Source: Novosphingobium profundi (GTDB lineage: Bacteria; Pseudomonadota; Alphaproteobacteria; Sphingomonadales; Sphingomonadaceae). Taken from it: 64,000 nucleotides of DNA. The notes beneath the pieces were generated by a model that worked only from the letters and a program-made list of their open reading frames with translations, made no database searches and had not been told where the DNA came from. Of the stretch, positions 10,019 through 18,174 are shown one piece after another; positions within the stretch are counted from its first letter, which is position 1; every line of letters begins with the position of its first letter. Both the position numbers and the translations under genes were made by a program. The stretch is from contig NZ_JABWCU010000006.1 of NCBI RefSeq assembly GCF_018491765.1, positions 1-64,000 of the forward strand, written 5' to 3'.

Positions 10019-10704
10019 TGAAAACCCTTTTCAAGTCCGCTGCGCTGGCGTCCACCCTGGCGCTGGCCACCGTTGTCGCTCCGGCCGCCGTCTCGGCGCA
10101 GACCTCGGGCACCATCGTTCCGGGCCTCGGCGTCGCCGACCTGGAAGGCATCGTGATGAGCTCGAACGCCAACAAGACCGCACGTGAGCAGCGCGCGACC
10201 ACCTACAAGGCGCAGATCGACCAGGCCAATGCGCGCCGCACCGCGATCCAGGCCCAGCTCGACCCGCTCATCCAGAAGTACCAGGCCGACAGCCGCGCCG
10301 CGAAGCCCAACGAGGCCGCTCTCCAGCAGCAGGCCGCGCAGATCCAGCAGATCCAGCAGCAGGGCCAGCAGGAACTGCAGCAGATCCTGGCGCCCGTCTC
10401 GCTGTCGGAAGCCTATGTCAACGAGCAGATCGAGGACAAGCTGAACGACGCGGTCAAGACCGCAATGACCAAGAAGAAGGTCACCATCCTGCTCAACCCG
10501 CAGGCGATCCAGGCGATTTCGGACGGTGCCTACTCGCTCAACCAGGACATCCTGAACGAGCTCAACACCGCGATCCCGAGCGCGCAGATCGTCCCGCCGC
10601 AGGGCTGGGAACCGCGCCAGGTCCGTGAAGCGCGCGCTCGCCAGGCCGCCGCGGCCGGCCAGCAGGCTCCGGCCGCCGGCGCCAAGGCCCCCGCAGGCCG
10701 CTGA
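10018..10704 (+). CDS. OmpH/Skp-family periplasmic chaperone
   Basis: This 228-residue protein has a signal peptide ending AAVSA before QTSG. A long glutamine- and alanine-rich coiled-coil region follows (about residues 60-125), then a small beta segment (KKVTILLNPQAIQAISDGAY). The C-terminus is rich in Ala, Gln and Pro. OmpH/Skp trimers hold unfolded outer-membrane proteins in the periplasm and pass them to BamA. The ATG overlaps the bamA stop (TGATG), so the two are co-translated. The tail is longer than in E. coli Skp. Confidence 0.88.
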   Translation: MKTLFKSAALASTLALATVVAPAAVSAQTSGTIVPGLGVADLEGIVMSSNANKTAREQRATTYKAQIDQANARRTAIQAQLDPLIQKYQADSRAAKPNEAALQQQAAQIQQIQQQGQQELQQILAPVSLSEAYVNEQIEDKLNDAVKTAMTKKKVTILLNPQAIQAISDGAYSLNQDILNELNTAIPSAQIVPPQGWEPRQVREARARQAAAAGQQAPAAGAKAPAGR

Positions 10705-10731
10705 TTTTCTGAAGACGAGAGTACAGGCAAG

Positions 10732-11184
10732 ATGAGCGAACCGGGCGAACTGGTCTACGATATCCCGAAGATCCTCCAGGCCCTGCCGCATCGCTACCCG
10801 ATGCTGCTGGTCGACCGTGTGGTTTCCTTCGACGAGGAATCGATCCACGCGGTCAAGGCCGTGAGTTTCAACGAGGATTTCTTCCAGGGCCATTTCCCCG
10901 GTCGTCCGATCATGCCCGGCGTCCTCCAGATCGAGGCGCTGGCGCAGACGGCGGGCATCCTCGCCATCGAGACGCTCGGGCTCGCCGGTTCGGGCAAGCT
11001 GGTCTATTTCATGGCGATCGAGAACGCGAAGTTCCGCAATCCCGTGACGCCCGGCCACTTGCTCGATCTCAAGGTCAGCTTCGTCCAGAAGCGCGCGCGC
11101 GTCTGCAAGTTCGCGGGCGAGGCTTCGATCGACGGCAAGGTGACCTGCGAGGTTGCCTTCACGGCGATGATCGCGGACGCCTGA
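10732..11184 (+). CDS. fabZ: 3-hydroxyacyl-[acyl-carrier-protein] dehydratase FabZ
   Basis: The 150-residue hot-dog-fold enzyme dehydrates 3-hydroxyacyl-ACP in fatty acid elongation. [13 protein letters not shown] at the N-terminus and [20 protein letters not shown], with catalytic His and Glu, are diagnostic. In most Gram-negatives this gene sits between lpxD and lpxA. Here it directly follows ompH and is followed by rpmE, with no lipid A genes. Confidence 0.96.
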   Translation: MSEPGELVYDIPKILQALPHRYPMLLVDRVVSFDEESIHAVKAVSFNEDFFQGHFPGRPIMPGVLQIEALAQTAGILAIETLGLAGSGKLVYFMAIENAKFRNPVTPGHLLDLKVSFVQKRARVCKFAGEASIDGKVTCEVAFTAMIADA

Positions 11185-11302
11185 TCGGCGATCCTGACCG
11201 CCGTTGCCGCGCAGGGCTTGCATTTTTGCACGCCGCGCGGTAAGGGCGCCGCTTTCCAGGGCAGGCCGGTCGGAACCGGCCATATGCAAGAGAGATTACG
11301 AC

Positions 11303-11530
11303 ATGAAGGCCGATACGCATCCCGACTACCACATGATCACCGTGCAGATGACCGACGGCACGACCTTCCAGACCCGCTCGACCTGGGGCTCGGAAGGCGA
11401 CACGCTCGTTCTGGACGTCGATCCCACCACGCACCCGGCCTGGACCGGTGGTCAGCAGCGCGTCAACGAAGGCGGCCGCGTTGCCCAGTTCAACAAGCGT
11501 TTCGGTGGTCTCTCGCTCAACAAGAAGTGA
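11303..11530 (+). CDS. rpmE: 50S ribosomal protein L31
   Basis: This 75-residue basic protein matches L31 ([20 protein letters not shown], then [12 protein letters not shown] and [11 protein letters not shown]). It has no cysteines, so it is the zinc-independent (C-minus) form. The ATG at 11303 gives the family N-terminus; the frame upstream is not native. A strong terminator follows 28 bp after the stop. Confidence 0.95.
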   Translation: MKADTHPDYHMITVQMTDGTTFQTRSTWGSEGDTLVLDVDPTTHPAWTGGQQRVNEGGRVAQFNKRFGGLSLNKK

Positions 11531-11558
11531 GCGACCGGTTCATCCGAACCTGTTAACG

Positions 11559-11590
11559 AAAAAGGGCGGTCCTGCGGGGCCGCCCTTTTT
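11559..11590. terminator. Rho-independent terminator after rpmE
   Basis: A stem of AAAAAGGGCGG and CCGCCCTTTTT encloses a loop of about ten bases. The A and T runs on both sides make it bidirectional. It also serves the convergent PilZ gene, whose stop is 32 bp away. Confidence 0.9.
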
Positions 11591-11621
11591 CGTTGTACAA
11601 TGCGAACCGGGCGAGGCGGGG

Positions 11622-11984
11622 TCAGCGGGTGTCGCACTCGGCGATGAGCCCCTGCCAGAGCGTGTCGGAAGCGCCGATGGCCTTGACGAACTCGAGGCCT
11701 GCCTGGTCCTCGTGAACCCAGCGCACGAGCGCGCCGTGTCCCGAAGCGAGGTATTCAACCCCGGCGCCACGGTGGAGCGTGAGCGCCTGCGACGGCCTCA
11801 AGTCGAGGCCGTCTGCCTGGACGCAGCACCCGTGGCTGGAGAGATCGACAAGCCAGACGCGCCCGCGCGGTGCGCCGTTGGTGCGCAGGAACAGGCGATG
11901 GCGGGTCGGGTGGCGGTGTTCGCGGCGTCTCTCGTCGAGGCTCACCGCCGGAGATGCGGCGCCGGGCGCCACGGGTCTGGTCAT
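11622..11984 (-). CDS. PilZ-domain protein, putative c-di-GMP receptor
   Basis: This protein of about 120 residues consists almost entirely of one PilZ domain. The RxxxR motif is in ERRREHRHPTR, and the second motif D-x-S-x-x-G is in VDLSSHGCCV. Both c-di-GMP-contacting motifs are present, so binding is plausible. The ATG at 11984 has AGGA about ten bases upstream; a TTG at 12023 would add 13 residues. It converges on rpmE. No partner gene indicates the output. Confidence 0.85.
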   Translation of the reverse strand: MTRPVAPGAASPAVSLDERRREHRHPTRHRLFLRTNGAPRGRVWLVDLSSHGCCVQADGLDLRPSQALTLHRGAGVEYLASGHGALVRWVHEDQAGLEFVKAIGASDTLWQGLIAECDTR

Positions 11985-12088
11985 CGTGGCGGGATCCTGT
12001 CTCGTCCGCTGCAACAAGCGCAAAGACTAGTCGAGCAAGGGTTGTCCGGTGCTGAATCGCGCCCGCGATAAACTACGTGGCTGGCGAA

Positions 12089-12721
12089 TCAGCCCCAGGG
12101 GTGTTCGCGGAACCATTGCGTCAGGACATACTTGCGGCCCTTGCGCACTTTCATGGCGTGGTGGAGCGTGGCGGGGTTGGGCGAACCGTCCGGGCGGCGG
12201 TTGTTCCAGCACACCAGCTTGCCGCGTTCGGGCTGGATGATCTTGTCGGCGACCTTGAATCGCGTGGCGCCACCGGCCTCGACCGTGTTGAGGTAGAGCA
12301 TGTAGGTCCAGGTCCGCTGACCGGCGACCGAGCAGTACTTGGCGAACTCGGGTCGGTCGGGTTCGAAGTAGTCGGTGTGGGCCTTGAATTCCTGACCCAC
12401 CTCGTAGCGCTGGCCCTGGAGTGGTTCGGCGTGCGTGATCGCGATGCCCGACAGCGCGCAGAGCCGGTTGCGCAGGTCGGCGACGTCGGGATCGCTGGAG
12501 GGAAGATCGCATGTCGAACTCGTGCGGAAGACGTCGTCGCCGTTGTAGCCGGTGATCGTGGAGGGGCGGTGATGCGATTCGATCCGCGCGATCAGCGTGT
12601 CGCACTGCGCGGGCGTGAGGAAATCGCGCAGGATGTACATCTCGATTCGCGGCGAAGGGACGCGCAACGCGCCGGGGTGGGCCTGGATCGGGACGGCGTA
12701 GGAATCGGTAGTGGCGACCAT
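12089..12721 (-). CDS. Prolyl 4-hydroxylase-like 2OG-Fe(II) oxygenase
   Basis: The product is about 210 residues from the ATG at 12721. The iron site is HxD in FKAHTDYFEP plus the distal His in LHHAMKV, followed by the basic residue (GRKYVLTQWFRE) that holds 2-oxoglutarate. The order and spacing fit the P4Hc domain. The open frame extends upstream to 13048, but that part is antisense to tRNA-His and is not native. The substrate is unknown. A weak ribosome binding site leaves some doubt about the exact start. Confidence 0.85.
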   Translation of the reverse strand: MVATTDSYAVPIQAHPGALRVPSPRIEMYILRDFLTPAQCDTLIARIESHHRPSTITGYNGDDVFRTSSTCDLPSSDPDVADLRNRLCALSGIAITHAEPLQGQRYEVGQEFKAHTDYFEPDRPEFAKYCSVAGQRTWTYMLYLNTVEAGGATRFKVADKIIQPERGKLVCWNNRRPDGSPNPATLHHAMKVRKGRKYVLTQWFREHPWG

Positions 12722-12900
12722 GGCGGGCACGATAGACCGTGCCTGCCTCCAAGAAAATTGCATGAGTTGTGCTTTGCATCGCTTTTTTGCTTGGCAAGCA
12801 CCGCATCTGTGTGCAAAGGCGCGCTCCCGCACAGAGGAGACGGCAACGTTCTCCCAGACAGCGGATGTTTCCCGGCCTGCATCGGTCAGACGGGACGTGT

Positions 12901-12978
12901 GGCGATTGTAGCTCAGTTGGTCAGAGCGCCGGTTTGTGGTACCGGAGGTCGTGGGTTCGAACCCCATCAATCGCCCCA
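12901..12978 (+). tRNA. tRNA-His (GTG)
   Basis: The cloverleaf is complete. An extended 8-bp acceptor stem, GGCGATTG with CAATCGCC, includes the extra G-1 that pairs with C73 and is specific to histidine tRNA. The anticodon arm CCGGT-TTGTGGT-ACCGG has anticodon GTG. The T arm has TTCGAAC, and CCA is encoded. It is the only RNA gene between the PilZ/oxygenase pair and the ccm operon. Confidence 0.96.
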
Positions 12979-13084
12979 TTTTCTTCCAGCTTCGTGATAC
13001 TTTAGCCCGGTTCCCGGGTGAAAATGACGTATCTTTGACGCGAGTCACTTGCTCCTTTCGGTGCGGTCTTTAGAAGCGCGGATC

Positions 13085-13813
13085 ATGCACGGCTTTGCCA
13101 ATCCTGCCCGTTTCCTGCGCATTGCACGCTGGCTCATGCCGCTGTGCATGGGCGCTGGCATTTTCATCGCACTTGCGGCCCTGGGATGGGGCCTCCTCTT
13201 CGCGCCTGCGGAGCGTCTGCAGGGCGAAACGGTGCGCATCGTTTACCTCCATGTGCCTTCGGCCTGGCTGGGCATGGCCGGTTGGAGCGGCATTGCCATC
13301 GCCAGTTTCACGCAGCTTGTCTGGCGCCATCCGCTGGCGGGCATCGCGGCCCGAGCCTGTGCGGTACCCGGCGCGGTGTTTACCGCGATCTGCCTCGTCA
13401 CGGGCTCGCTCTGGGGGCGTCCCGCGTGGGGGACCTGGTGGGTGTGGGACGGCCGGCTGACTTCGATGCTGGTCCTCCTGTTCCTTTATTTCGGCTGGAT
13501 CGCGCTCGCTCAGGCAAGCGAAGCTTCGGACGGCGCGGATTCCAAGGCGCCCGCGATTTTCGGTCTGGTCGGGGCGATAAACATTCCGATCATCCACTAT
13601 TCGGTCATCTGGTGGAACAGCCAGCATCAACCGCCCAGCATCACCACCGGCGGCTCGGCGATGTCGGGCGCGTTCCTGTGGCCCTTGCTGATCGCGATGT
13701 TGGGTTTCACGCTGCTTTTTGCAGGCGTCGTGCTGGCGCGCATGCGCGCCATTCTCGCCCAGCAGCAGGCCGAGGCGCGGCTTCGCCGCAAGGCCCTGGC
13801 GCAAGGAAACTGA
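13085..13813 (+). CDS. ccmC: Heme exporter CcmC
   Basis: This roughly 242-residue membrane protein of System I cytochrome c maturation loads heme onto CcmE. Six hydrophobic segments are visible. The tryptophan-rich heme-handling motif reads WGTWWVWDGRL, and conserved histidines flank it (YLHVPSAW and IIHYSVIWW). The ATG at 13085 gives the normal N-terminus. It is the first gene of a seven-gene cluster with gaps of a few bases or ATGA overlaps. ccmA and ccmB are not in the window. Confidence 0.94.
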   Translation: MHGFANPARFLRIARWLMPLCMGAGIFIALAALGWGLLFAPAERLQGETVRIVYLHVPSAWLGMAGWSGIAIASFTQLVWRHPLAGIAARACAVPGAVFTAICLVTGSLWGRPAWGTWWVWDGRLTSMLVLLFLYFGWIALAQASEASDGADSKAPAIFGLVGAINIPIIHYSVIWWNSQHQPPSITTGGSAMSGAFLWPLLIAMLGFTLLFAGVVLARMRAILAQQQAEARLRRKALAQGN

Positions 13814-13816
13814 TCG

Positions 13817-13957
13817 ATGCGCGAAGCTCTTGATCCCTGGACCTTCGTCATGGCCGCCTATGCCATCGGCGTGGGTGGCACGGCCCTTATGGTCGGTTGG
13901 TCGCTGATCACGATGAAGCGCGCGGAAAAGCGGCGCGACGAAGCAAGGAAGCGCTGA
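13817..13957 (+). CDS. ccmD: Heme exporter CcmD
   Basis: This 46-residue single-span protein has an N-terminal membrane helix (FVMAAYAIGVGGTALMVGW) and a strongly basic cytoplasmic tail (KRAEKRRDEARKR). Small size, topology and position between ccmC and ccmE define CcmD. It stabilises the CcmABC complex and helps release heme-loaded CcmE. It starts 3 bp after the ccmC stop. Confidence 0.9.
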   Translation: MREALDPWTFVMAAYAIGVGGTALMVGWSLITMKRAEKRRDEARKR

Positions 13958-13963
13958 GAGACG

Positions 13964-14416
13964 ATGGCTATCAAGGCAAAACACCAGCGCCTGGTCCTGC
14001 TCGGCATCGCGATGGTCGTGCTGATCGGCGCGGCGATCCTGGCGATCTGGGCGCTTCGCAACCAGGCGAGCTACTTCTACGTGCCGCGCGAGATCATCGC
14101 CAATCCGCCGGAATCCTCGCGCGGGGTGCGTCTGGGCGGGATGGTCGAAAAGGGCTCGATCCACACCTTGCCCGATGGCGTGAGCATCGCCTTCGTCGTG
14201 GAGGACAACCAGGCCAAGGTGCCGGTGACCTTCCGCGGCATCGTGCCCTCGCTCTTCGTCGAGGGATCGGGCGTCGTTGCCGAAGGGCATATGGGATCGG
14301 ACGGCACGTTCGTTGCCGACAACCTGCTCGCCAAGCACGATGAGAACTACGTACCGCGAGAGATGCAGAACATGACGGGCAAACAGATGCAGCAGGCAAT
14401 GGCCAAGGGCAAATGA
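13964..14416 (+). CDS. ccmE: Cytochrome c maturation heme chaperone CcmE
   Basis: The 150-residue protein has one N-terminal membrane helix and a periplasmic beta-barrel domain. LAKHDENYVP contains the histidine that binds heme covalently and the following conserved tyrosine. FYVPREIIAN and RLGGMVEKGS are also typical. It carries heme from CcmC to the CcmF/CcmH ligase. The stop overlaps the ccmF start as ATGA. Confidence 0.95.
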   Translation: MAIKAKHQRLVLLGIAMVVLIGAAILAIWALRNQASYFYVPREIIANPPESSRGVRLGGMVEKGSIHTLPDGVSIAFVVEDNQAKVPVTFRGIVPSLFVEGSGVVAEGHMGSDGTFVADNLLAKHDENYVPREMQNMTGKQMQQAMAKGK

Positions 14417-16380
14417 TCGCGGAACTGGGATTGGCCGCGCTCTGGCTCGCGGCGGCACTCGCCGGGCTGCAACTGCTGGGCGGCGCTCTGGCGCAGACCG
14501 AACGCGGCGCGGCGCTGGGCGGCGTGGTGCGTCCCGTCGCGGTGGTGCAGGGCCTGCTCGCGCTCTTCGCCTTCTTCTGCCTGATCTACGTCTTTGCGGT
14601 CACCGACCTTTCGGTGAAGCTCGTCGCGCTCAACTCGCACGCGATGAAGCCGCTCGTCTTCAAGATCGCCGGGGCCTGGGGCAACCACGAGGGCTCGATG
14701 TTGCTGTGGGTGACGGTGATGGGCCTTGGCGGCGCTTTCGTCGCGCTTATCGAGCGGCGCCTGCCTGAGCGGACGATGCTGGCGACGCTCGCCGGACAGG
14801 CTTTCGTAAGCCTGGGCTTCTATGCCTTCCTGCTGCTTTCCTCGAACCCTTTCGAGCGGCTTTCGCCGGTTCCAGCCGAAGGGCAGGGGCTCAACCCGCT
14901 CCTCCAGGACCTTGGCCTCGCGTTCCATCCGCCCACGCTCTACCTGGGCTACGTTGGCCTATCCATCGCGTTCAGCTTCGCCATCGGCGCGCTCGTCACG
15001 CGCGAGGTGGGGCCCGCCTTCGCCCGCGCGATGCGGCCCTGGGTGCTGGGCGCCTGGATTTTCCTGACGGTCGGCATCACGGCCGGTTCGTACTGGGCCT
15101 ATTACGAGTTGGGCTGGGGGGGCTGGTGGTTCTGGGACCCGGTCGAGAACGCCTCGCTCATGCCCTGGCTCGCCGCGACCGCGTTGCTGCACTCGGTCGG
15201 CGTGCTCGCCTCGCGCGACGCGCTGCGCACCTGGACGGTGATGCTGGGCGTGGTTGCTTTCTCGATGTCGATGGTCGGCACCTTCCTGGTGCGGTCGGGC
15301 ATTCTGACGAGCGTGCACGCCTTCGCCGTCGATCCCGAGCGCGGCAGCTTCATCCTGGCGCTGCTTGCCATCAACATCGGCGGGGCACTTACGCTTTTCG
15401 CCTTGCGCGCGGGTACGGTGAGCGAAGGCACGCGCTTCGCGCCCGTCAGCCGCGAGGGCGCGCTGGTGATCAACAACGTGCTGCTTTGCGCGATCCTGGG
15501 GATCGTGCTGTTCGGCACGCTCTACCCGCTGCTGGCTGAGGCGCTTGGTGCACAGGTCTCGGTGGGGCCTCCCTACTTCAACCCGATGAGTGCGCTGTTC
15601 GCGGTGCCGATGCTGCTGGTGCTCGCCGTGGGGCCCTTGCTGCGCTGGCGCCGCGATACTTTCGCGCGAGTCGGCAAGGGGCTGGTCATTCCGGCCATGC
15701 TGGTCGTCGCGATGGGTATTGCTCTTGTCGCCTTCGCCAAAGTGCCGCTGCTGCCGTTCCTCGGTCTGGTGCTGGGCGTCGGGCTCGCCTGGGCGAGCGT
15801 GCTGCCCTTGCGCGGGCGCAACTTGCGCCGTCTGCCGCTGGCGGTCTGGGGAATGGTCCTCGCGCACTTCGGCATCGCGGTGGCGCTGATCGGCATGAGC
15901 AGCGAAAGCGCGTTCTCGAGCGAGAAGCTGGTGGCCGTGCACGTGGGTGAGATCACCCAGGTCGGCCCCTGGGGCGTGAAGCTCGACCGCATCGAGCCGA
16001 TCGCCGGTCCCAACTGGACCGCACTTCAGGCGCGCCTGCTGGTGCGCTATGGCGGGGACGGCAAGGTCGTTCGTCTGGCGCCGCAGTCGCGCACGTTCTG
16101 GGCGCCGCCGCAGAACACGGCCGAATCGGCCTTGCTCACGCGCTGGAACGGGCAGCTCTACGCGGTTCTGGGCGGCGAGGCCGAGGGCGGACGCTGGCAG
16201 CTGCGGCTGTGGTGGAAGCCTTTCGTGCCGCTGATCTGGATCGGCGGCCTGCTGATCGCGCTCGGTGGCCTGCTTGCGCTCATGGGCCGCGTGACGACGG
16301 ACCTCCGTCGCAGCGTCATCAGCGATCGCATCGCGGACCGGCGGGACGATGAGCAGAGGCTGCGGGAGGAACGGGCATGA
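14413..16380 (+). CDS. ccmF: Cytochrome c heme lyase subunit CcmF
   Basis: This 655-residue protein has many membrane spans. It attaches heme to apocytochrome c in the CcmFHI complex. GWGGWWFWDPVENASLMPWL is the tryptophan-rich WWD motif, and FHPPTLYLGYVG holds a conserved heme-ligand histidine. Length and topology fit the family. Overlaps at both ends with ccmE and ccmG indicate tight coupling. Confidence 0.96.
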   Translation: MIAELGLAALWLAAALAGLQLLGGALAQTERGAALGGVVRPVAVVQGLLALFAFFCLIYVFAVTDLSVKLVALNSHAMKPLVFKIAGAWGNHEGSMLLWVTVMGLGGAFVALIERRLPERTMLATLAGQAFVSLGFYAFLLLSSNPFERLSPVPAEGQGLNPLLQDLGLAFHPPTLYLGYVGLSIAFSFAIGALVTREVGPAFARAMRPWVLGAWIFLTVGITAGSYWAYYELGWGGWWFWDPVENASLMPWLAATALLHSVGVLASRDALRTWTVMLGVVAFSMSMVGTFLVRSGILTSVHAFAVDPERGSFILALLAINIGGALTLFALRAGTVSEGTRFAPVSREGALVINNVLLCAILGIVLFGTLYPLLAEALGAQVSVGPPYFNPMSALFAVPMLLVLAVGPLLRWRRDTFARVGKGLVIPAMLVVAMGIALVAFAKVPLLPFLGLVLGVGLAWASVLPLRGRNLRRLPLAVWGMVLAHFGIAVALIGMSSESAFSSEKLVAVHVGEITQVGPWGVKLDRIEPIAGPNWTALQARLLVRYGGDGKVVRLAPQSRTFWAPPQNTAESALLTRWNGQLYAVLGGEAEGGRWQLRLWWKPFVPLIWIGGLLIALGGLLALMGRVTTDLRRSVISDRIADRRDDEQRLREERA

Positions 16381-16949
16381 GCGACAAGGCGATGAGCGAG
16401 ACAAGCGCCGGCGTGCGTCCGCGCCGCTGGACGATCTGGTTGCCCCTGGGGGTCTTCGCGGCTTTCGTGGCGCTCGTCCTGATCGGTCTGCTGCGCCCGG
16501 CCGATCATACGGTGCGCAGCGCACTGGTCGGAAAGCCGATGCCCACCTTTGACCTGCCGCCCGCGCTGCCCGGCCGCGACGGCCTCGCCAGCGCGGTGCT
16601 CACCAATGGGAAGCCGCATCTCGTCAACATCTTCGCCAGCTGGTGCATTCCCTGCCGGGTCGAGGCGCCGCAGCTTGCGGAGCTGGCCAAGGCGGGCGTG
16701 CCGATCGAAGGCATCTCGGTACGCGATTCGAAGGACAACCTGCTCGCCTTCCTGCAGGAGAACGGTGATCCCTATCAGCGCATCGGTGCGGACGACGACG
16801 GACAGGTGCAACTTGCGCTTGGTTCTTCGGGCGTTCCCGAGACCTACATCGTCGATGGGAAGGGCGTGATCCGCTACCAGCACGTCGGCGAAATCCGCGC
16901 GGACCAGCTCGCGATGATCCTCCAGAAGCTGGACGAGGCGGGCCGATGA
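16377..16949 (+). CDS. ccmG: CcmG/DsbE thiol:disulfide interchange protein
   Basis: The 190-residue membrane-anchored thioredoxin-fold protein has an N-terminal span (WLPLGVFAAFVALVLIGLL) and active site ASWCIPCRVEAPQ. The cis-proline region reads GVPETYIVDG. It keeps apocytochrome CXXCH thiols reduced for heme attachment. It is coupled by overlaps to ccmF and ccmH. Confidence 0.94.
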   Translation: MSDKAMSETSAGVRPRRWTIWLPLGVFAAFVALVLIGLLRPADHTVRSALVGKPMPTFDLPPALPGRDGLASAVLTNGKPHLVNIFASWCIPCRVEAPQLAELAKAGVPIEGISVRDSKDNLLAFLQENGDPYQRIGADDDGQVQLALGSSGVPETYIVDGKGVIRYQHVGEIRADQLAMILQKLDEAGR

Positions 16950-17398
16950 AACGGCTGTTGCTGGCCCTGACAGCGCTTTTCGCGCTTACCGCCCCGGCGC
17001 TGGCGCAGCAGGAGCAGTCGACCGCGCCCTACGCTTATCGCCAGCTCGATGATCCGGCCAAGGAGCGCACCGCCAAGGCGCTCATGGAGACGCTGCGCTG
17101 CCTGCAGTGCCAAGGGCAGTCGATCGCCGACTCGGACGCGCCGATCGCGGGCTCGATGCGCAGCCTGGTGCGCGAACGAATTGCGGCTGGTGAAACGCCT
17201 GAGCAGATTCGCGCCTGGCTGATCGAACGCTACGGCGACTACGTCAGCTATGCGCCCCAGCTCACCGAATTGACCTGGCCGCTCTTCGCGGTACCCTTGG
17301 TCTTTCTGCTGGTGGCCTTCCTGCTGCTGCGCCGCCGTTTCACCTTGCGGCGCGATGCCTTGGACGTCGCGGGCGATGCCCCGGGGGATGAGGCATGA
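16946..17398 (+). CDS. ccmH: Cytochrome c maturation thioreductase CcmH
   Basis: This 150-residue protein has a signal peptide ending APALA, then METLRCLQCQGQSIADSDAP with the redox LRCxxC motif. A C-terminal membrane anchor (LFAVPLVFLLVAFLLL) follows. It matches the short N-terminal-type CcmH/CycL that reduces apocytochrome disulfides with CcmG. The TPR half found fused in some bacteria is the separate next gene. Confidence 0.94.
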   Translation: MKRLLLALTALFALTAPALAQQEQSTAPYAYRQLDDPAKERTAKALMETLRCLQCQGQSIADSDAPIAGSMRSLVRERIAAGETPEQIRAWLIERYGDYVSYAPQLTELTWPLFAVPLVFLLVAFLLLRRRFTLRRDALDVAGDAPGDEA

Positions 17399-18081
17399 TC
17401 TGGTTTTTCCTTGTCCTTCTGGTGGTGGTCGCCTTCGTGCTGGCGGTCTTCGTTCTCAAGGTTCCCGTCGGTGGCCGTGAGGCCGTGGCCGCGGCGCTGC
17501 TGCTGGGCGTGGCCGGCTATGCGCTGCAAGGCTCGCCGCGCATGCCTGCAAGCCCGAGTGCGGCCGAGGAACGCGGCGGCGAAAGCGCCGCGTTCCTGGT
17601 GACCGCGCGCGGCAAGATCACCAACCGCACGATTCCGCCGACGAATCACTATGTCGTGATCGCCGATGGCTTCGCCCGCAATGGTCAGACAGCGGAGGCG
17701 GCGAGCGTGTTGCTGGCCGCGGTCGACGAGGATCCCAAGGACAGCGATGCCTGGCTCGCGCTCGCCAATGCGCTCGTCGCGCATTCGGAAGGCGCCCTCA
17801 CGCCGGCCGCGCTCTATGCCTTCCGCCATGCGGCGAAGGCCGATCCCAAGGCGCCGGGGCCGCCGTTCTTTCTCGGTCTCGCCATGGCGCAGTCCGGCAA
17901 TTTTGCCGATGCGAAGGCGCTCTGGGGCGATCTGCTCGCACGGACGCCGGAAAATGTCGAATGGCGCCCGGTCCTTGCGGCTGAACTGGGCCGTCTGGAC
18001 GCGTTTCTGGCGGCACAGGCCAAAGCGTCGGCCCCGACCGCGACAGAAAATACGGAACCTTCCGAGGGCCCAAGTGATTGA
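17395..18081 (+). CDS. TPR protein of the cytochrome c maturation operon (CcmI-like)
   Basis: The 228-residue protein has one N-terminal membrane segment (IWFFLVLLVVVAFVLAVFVL), probably a second (VAAALLLGVAGYALQG), and a C-terminal periplasmic tetratricopeptide region (AASVLLAAVDEDPKDSDAWLALANALVA and beyond). It starts by overlap with ccmH. It corresponds to the C-terminal part of CcmI/CycH, which chaperones apocytochrome c. It is shorter than classical CcmI, so the gene symbol is left blank. Confidence 0.85.
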   Translation: MIWFFLVLLVVVAFVLAVFVLKVPVGGREAVAAALLLGVAGYALQGSPRMPASPSAAEERGGESAAFLVTARGKITNRTIPPTNHYVVIADGFARNGQTAEAASVLLAAVDEDPKDSDAWLALANALVAHSEGALTPAALYAFRHAAKADPKAPGPPFFLGLAMAQSGNFADAKALWGDLLARTPENVEWRPVLAAELGRLDAFLAAQAKASAPTATENTEPSEGPSD

Positions 18082-18174
18082 GCAGCGTTGCTAGGCATGT
18101 GCCATGCTGCTAACGGCCTTCAACCTTGCCGCGAGTGCGAAACGGGGTCTTGAGTCCATAGACGGGGCGCACGA

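Noticed and set aside
12722..13048. N-terminal extension of the prolyl-hydroxylase-like frame (contains GFEPTTSGTTNRRSDQLSYN)
   Set aside because: This peptide is the antisense reading of tRNA-His, a well-known annotation artefact. The gene starts at 12721.
14959..16524. 521-codon frame antisense to ccmF
   Set aside because: Composition (Arg, Gln, His, Pro) is that of an antisense shadow and ccmF is certain.
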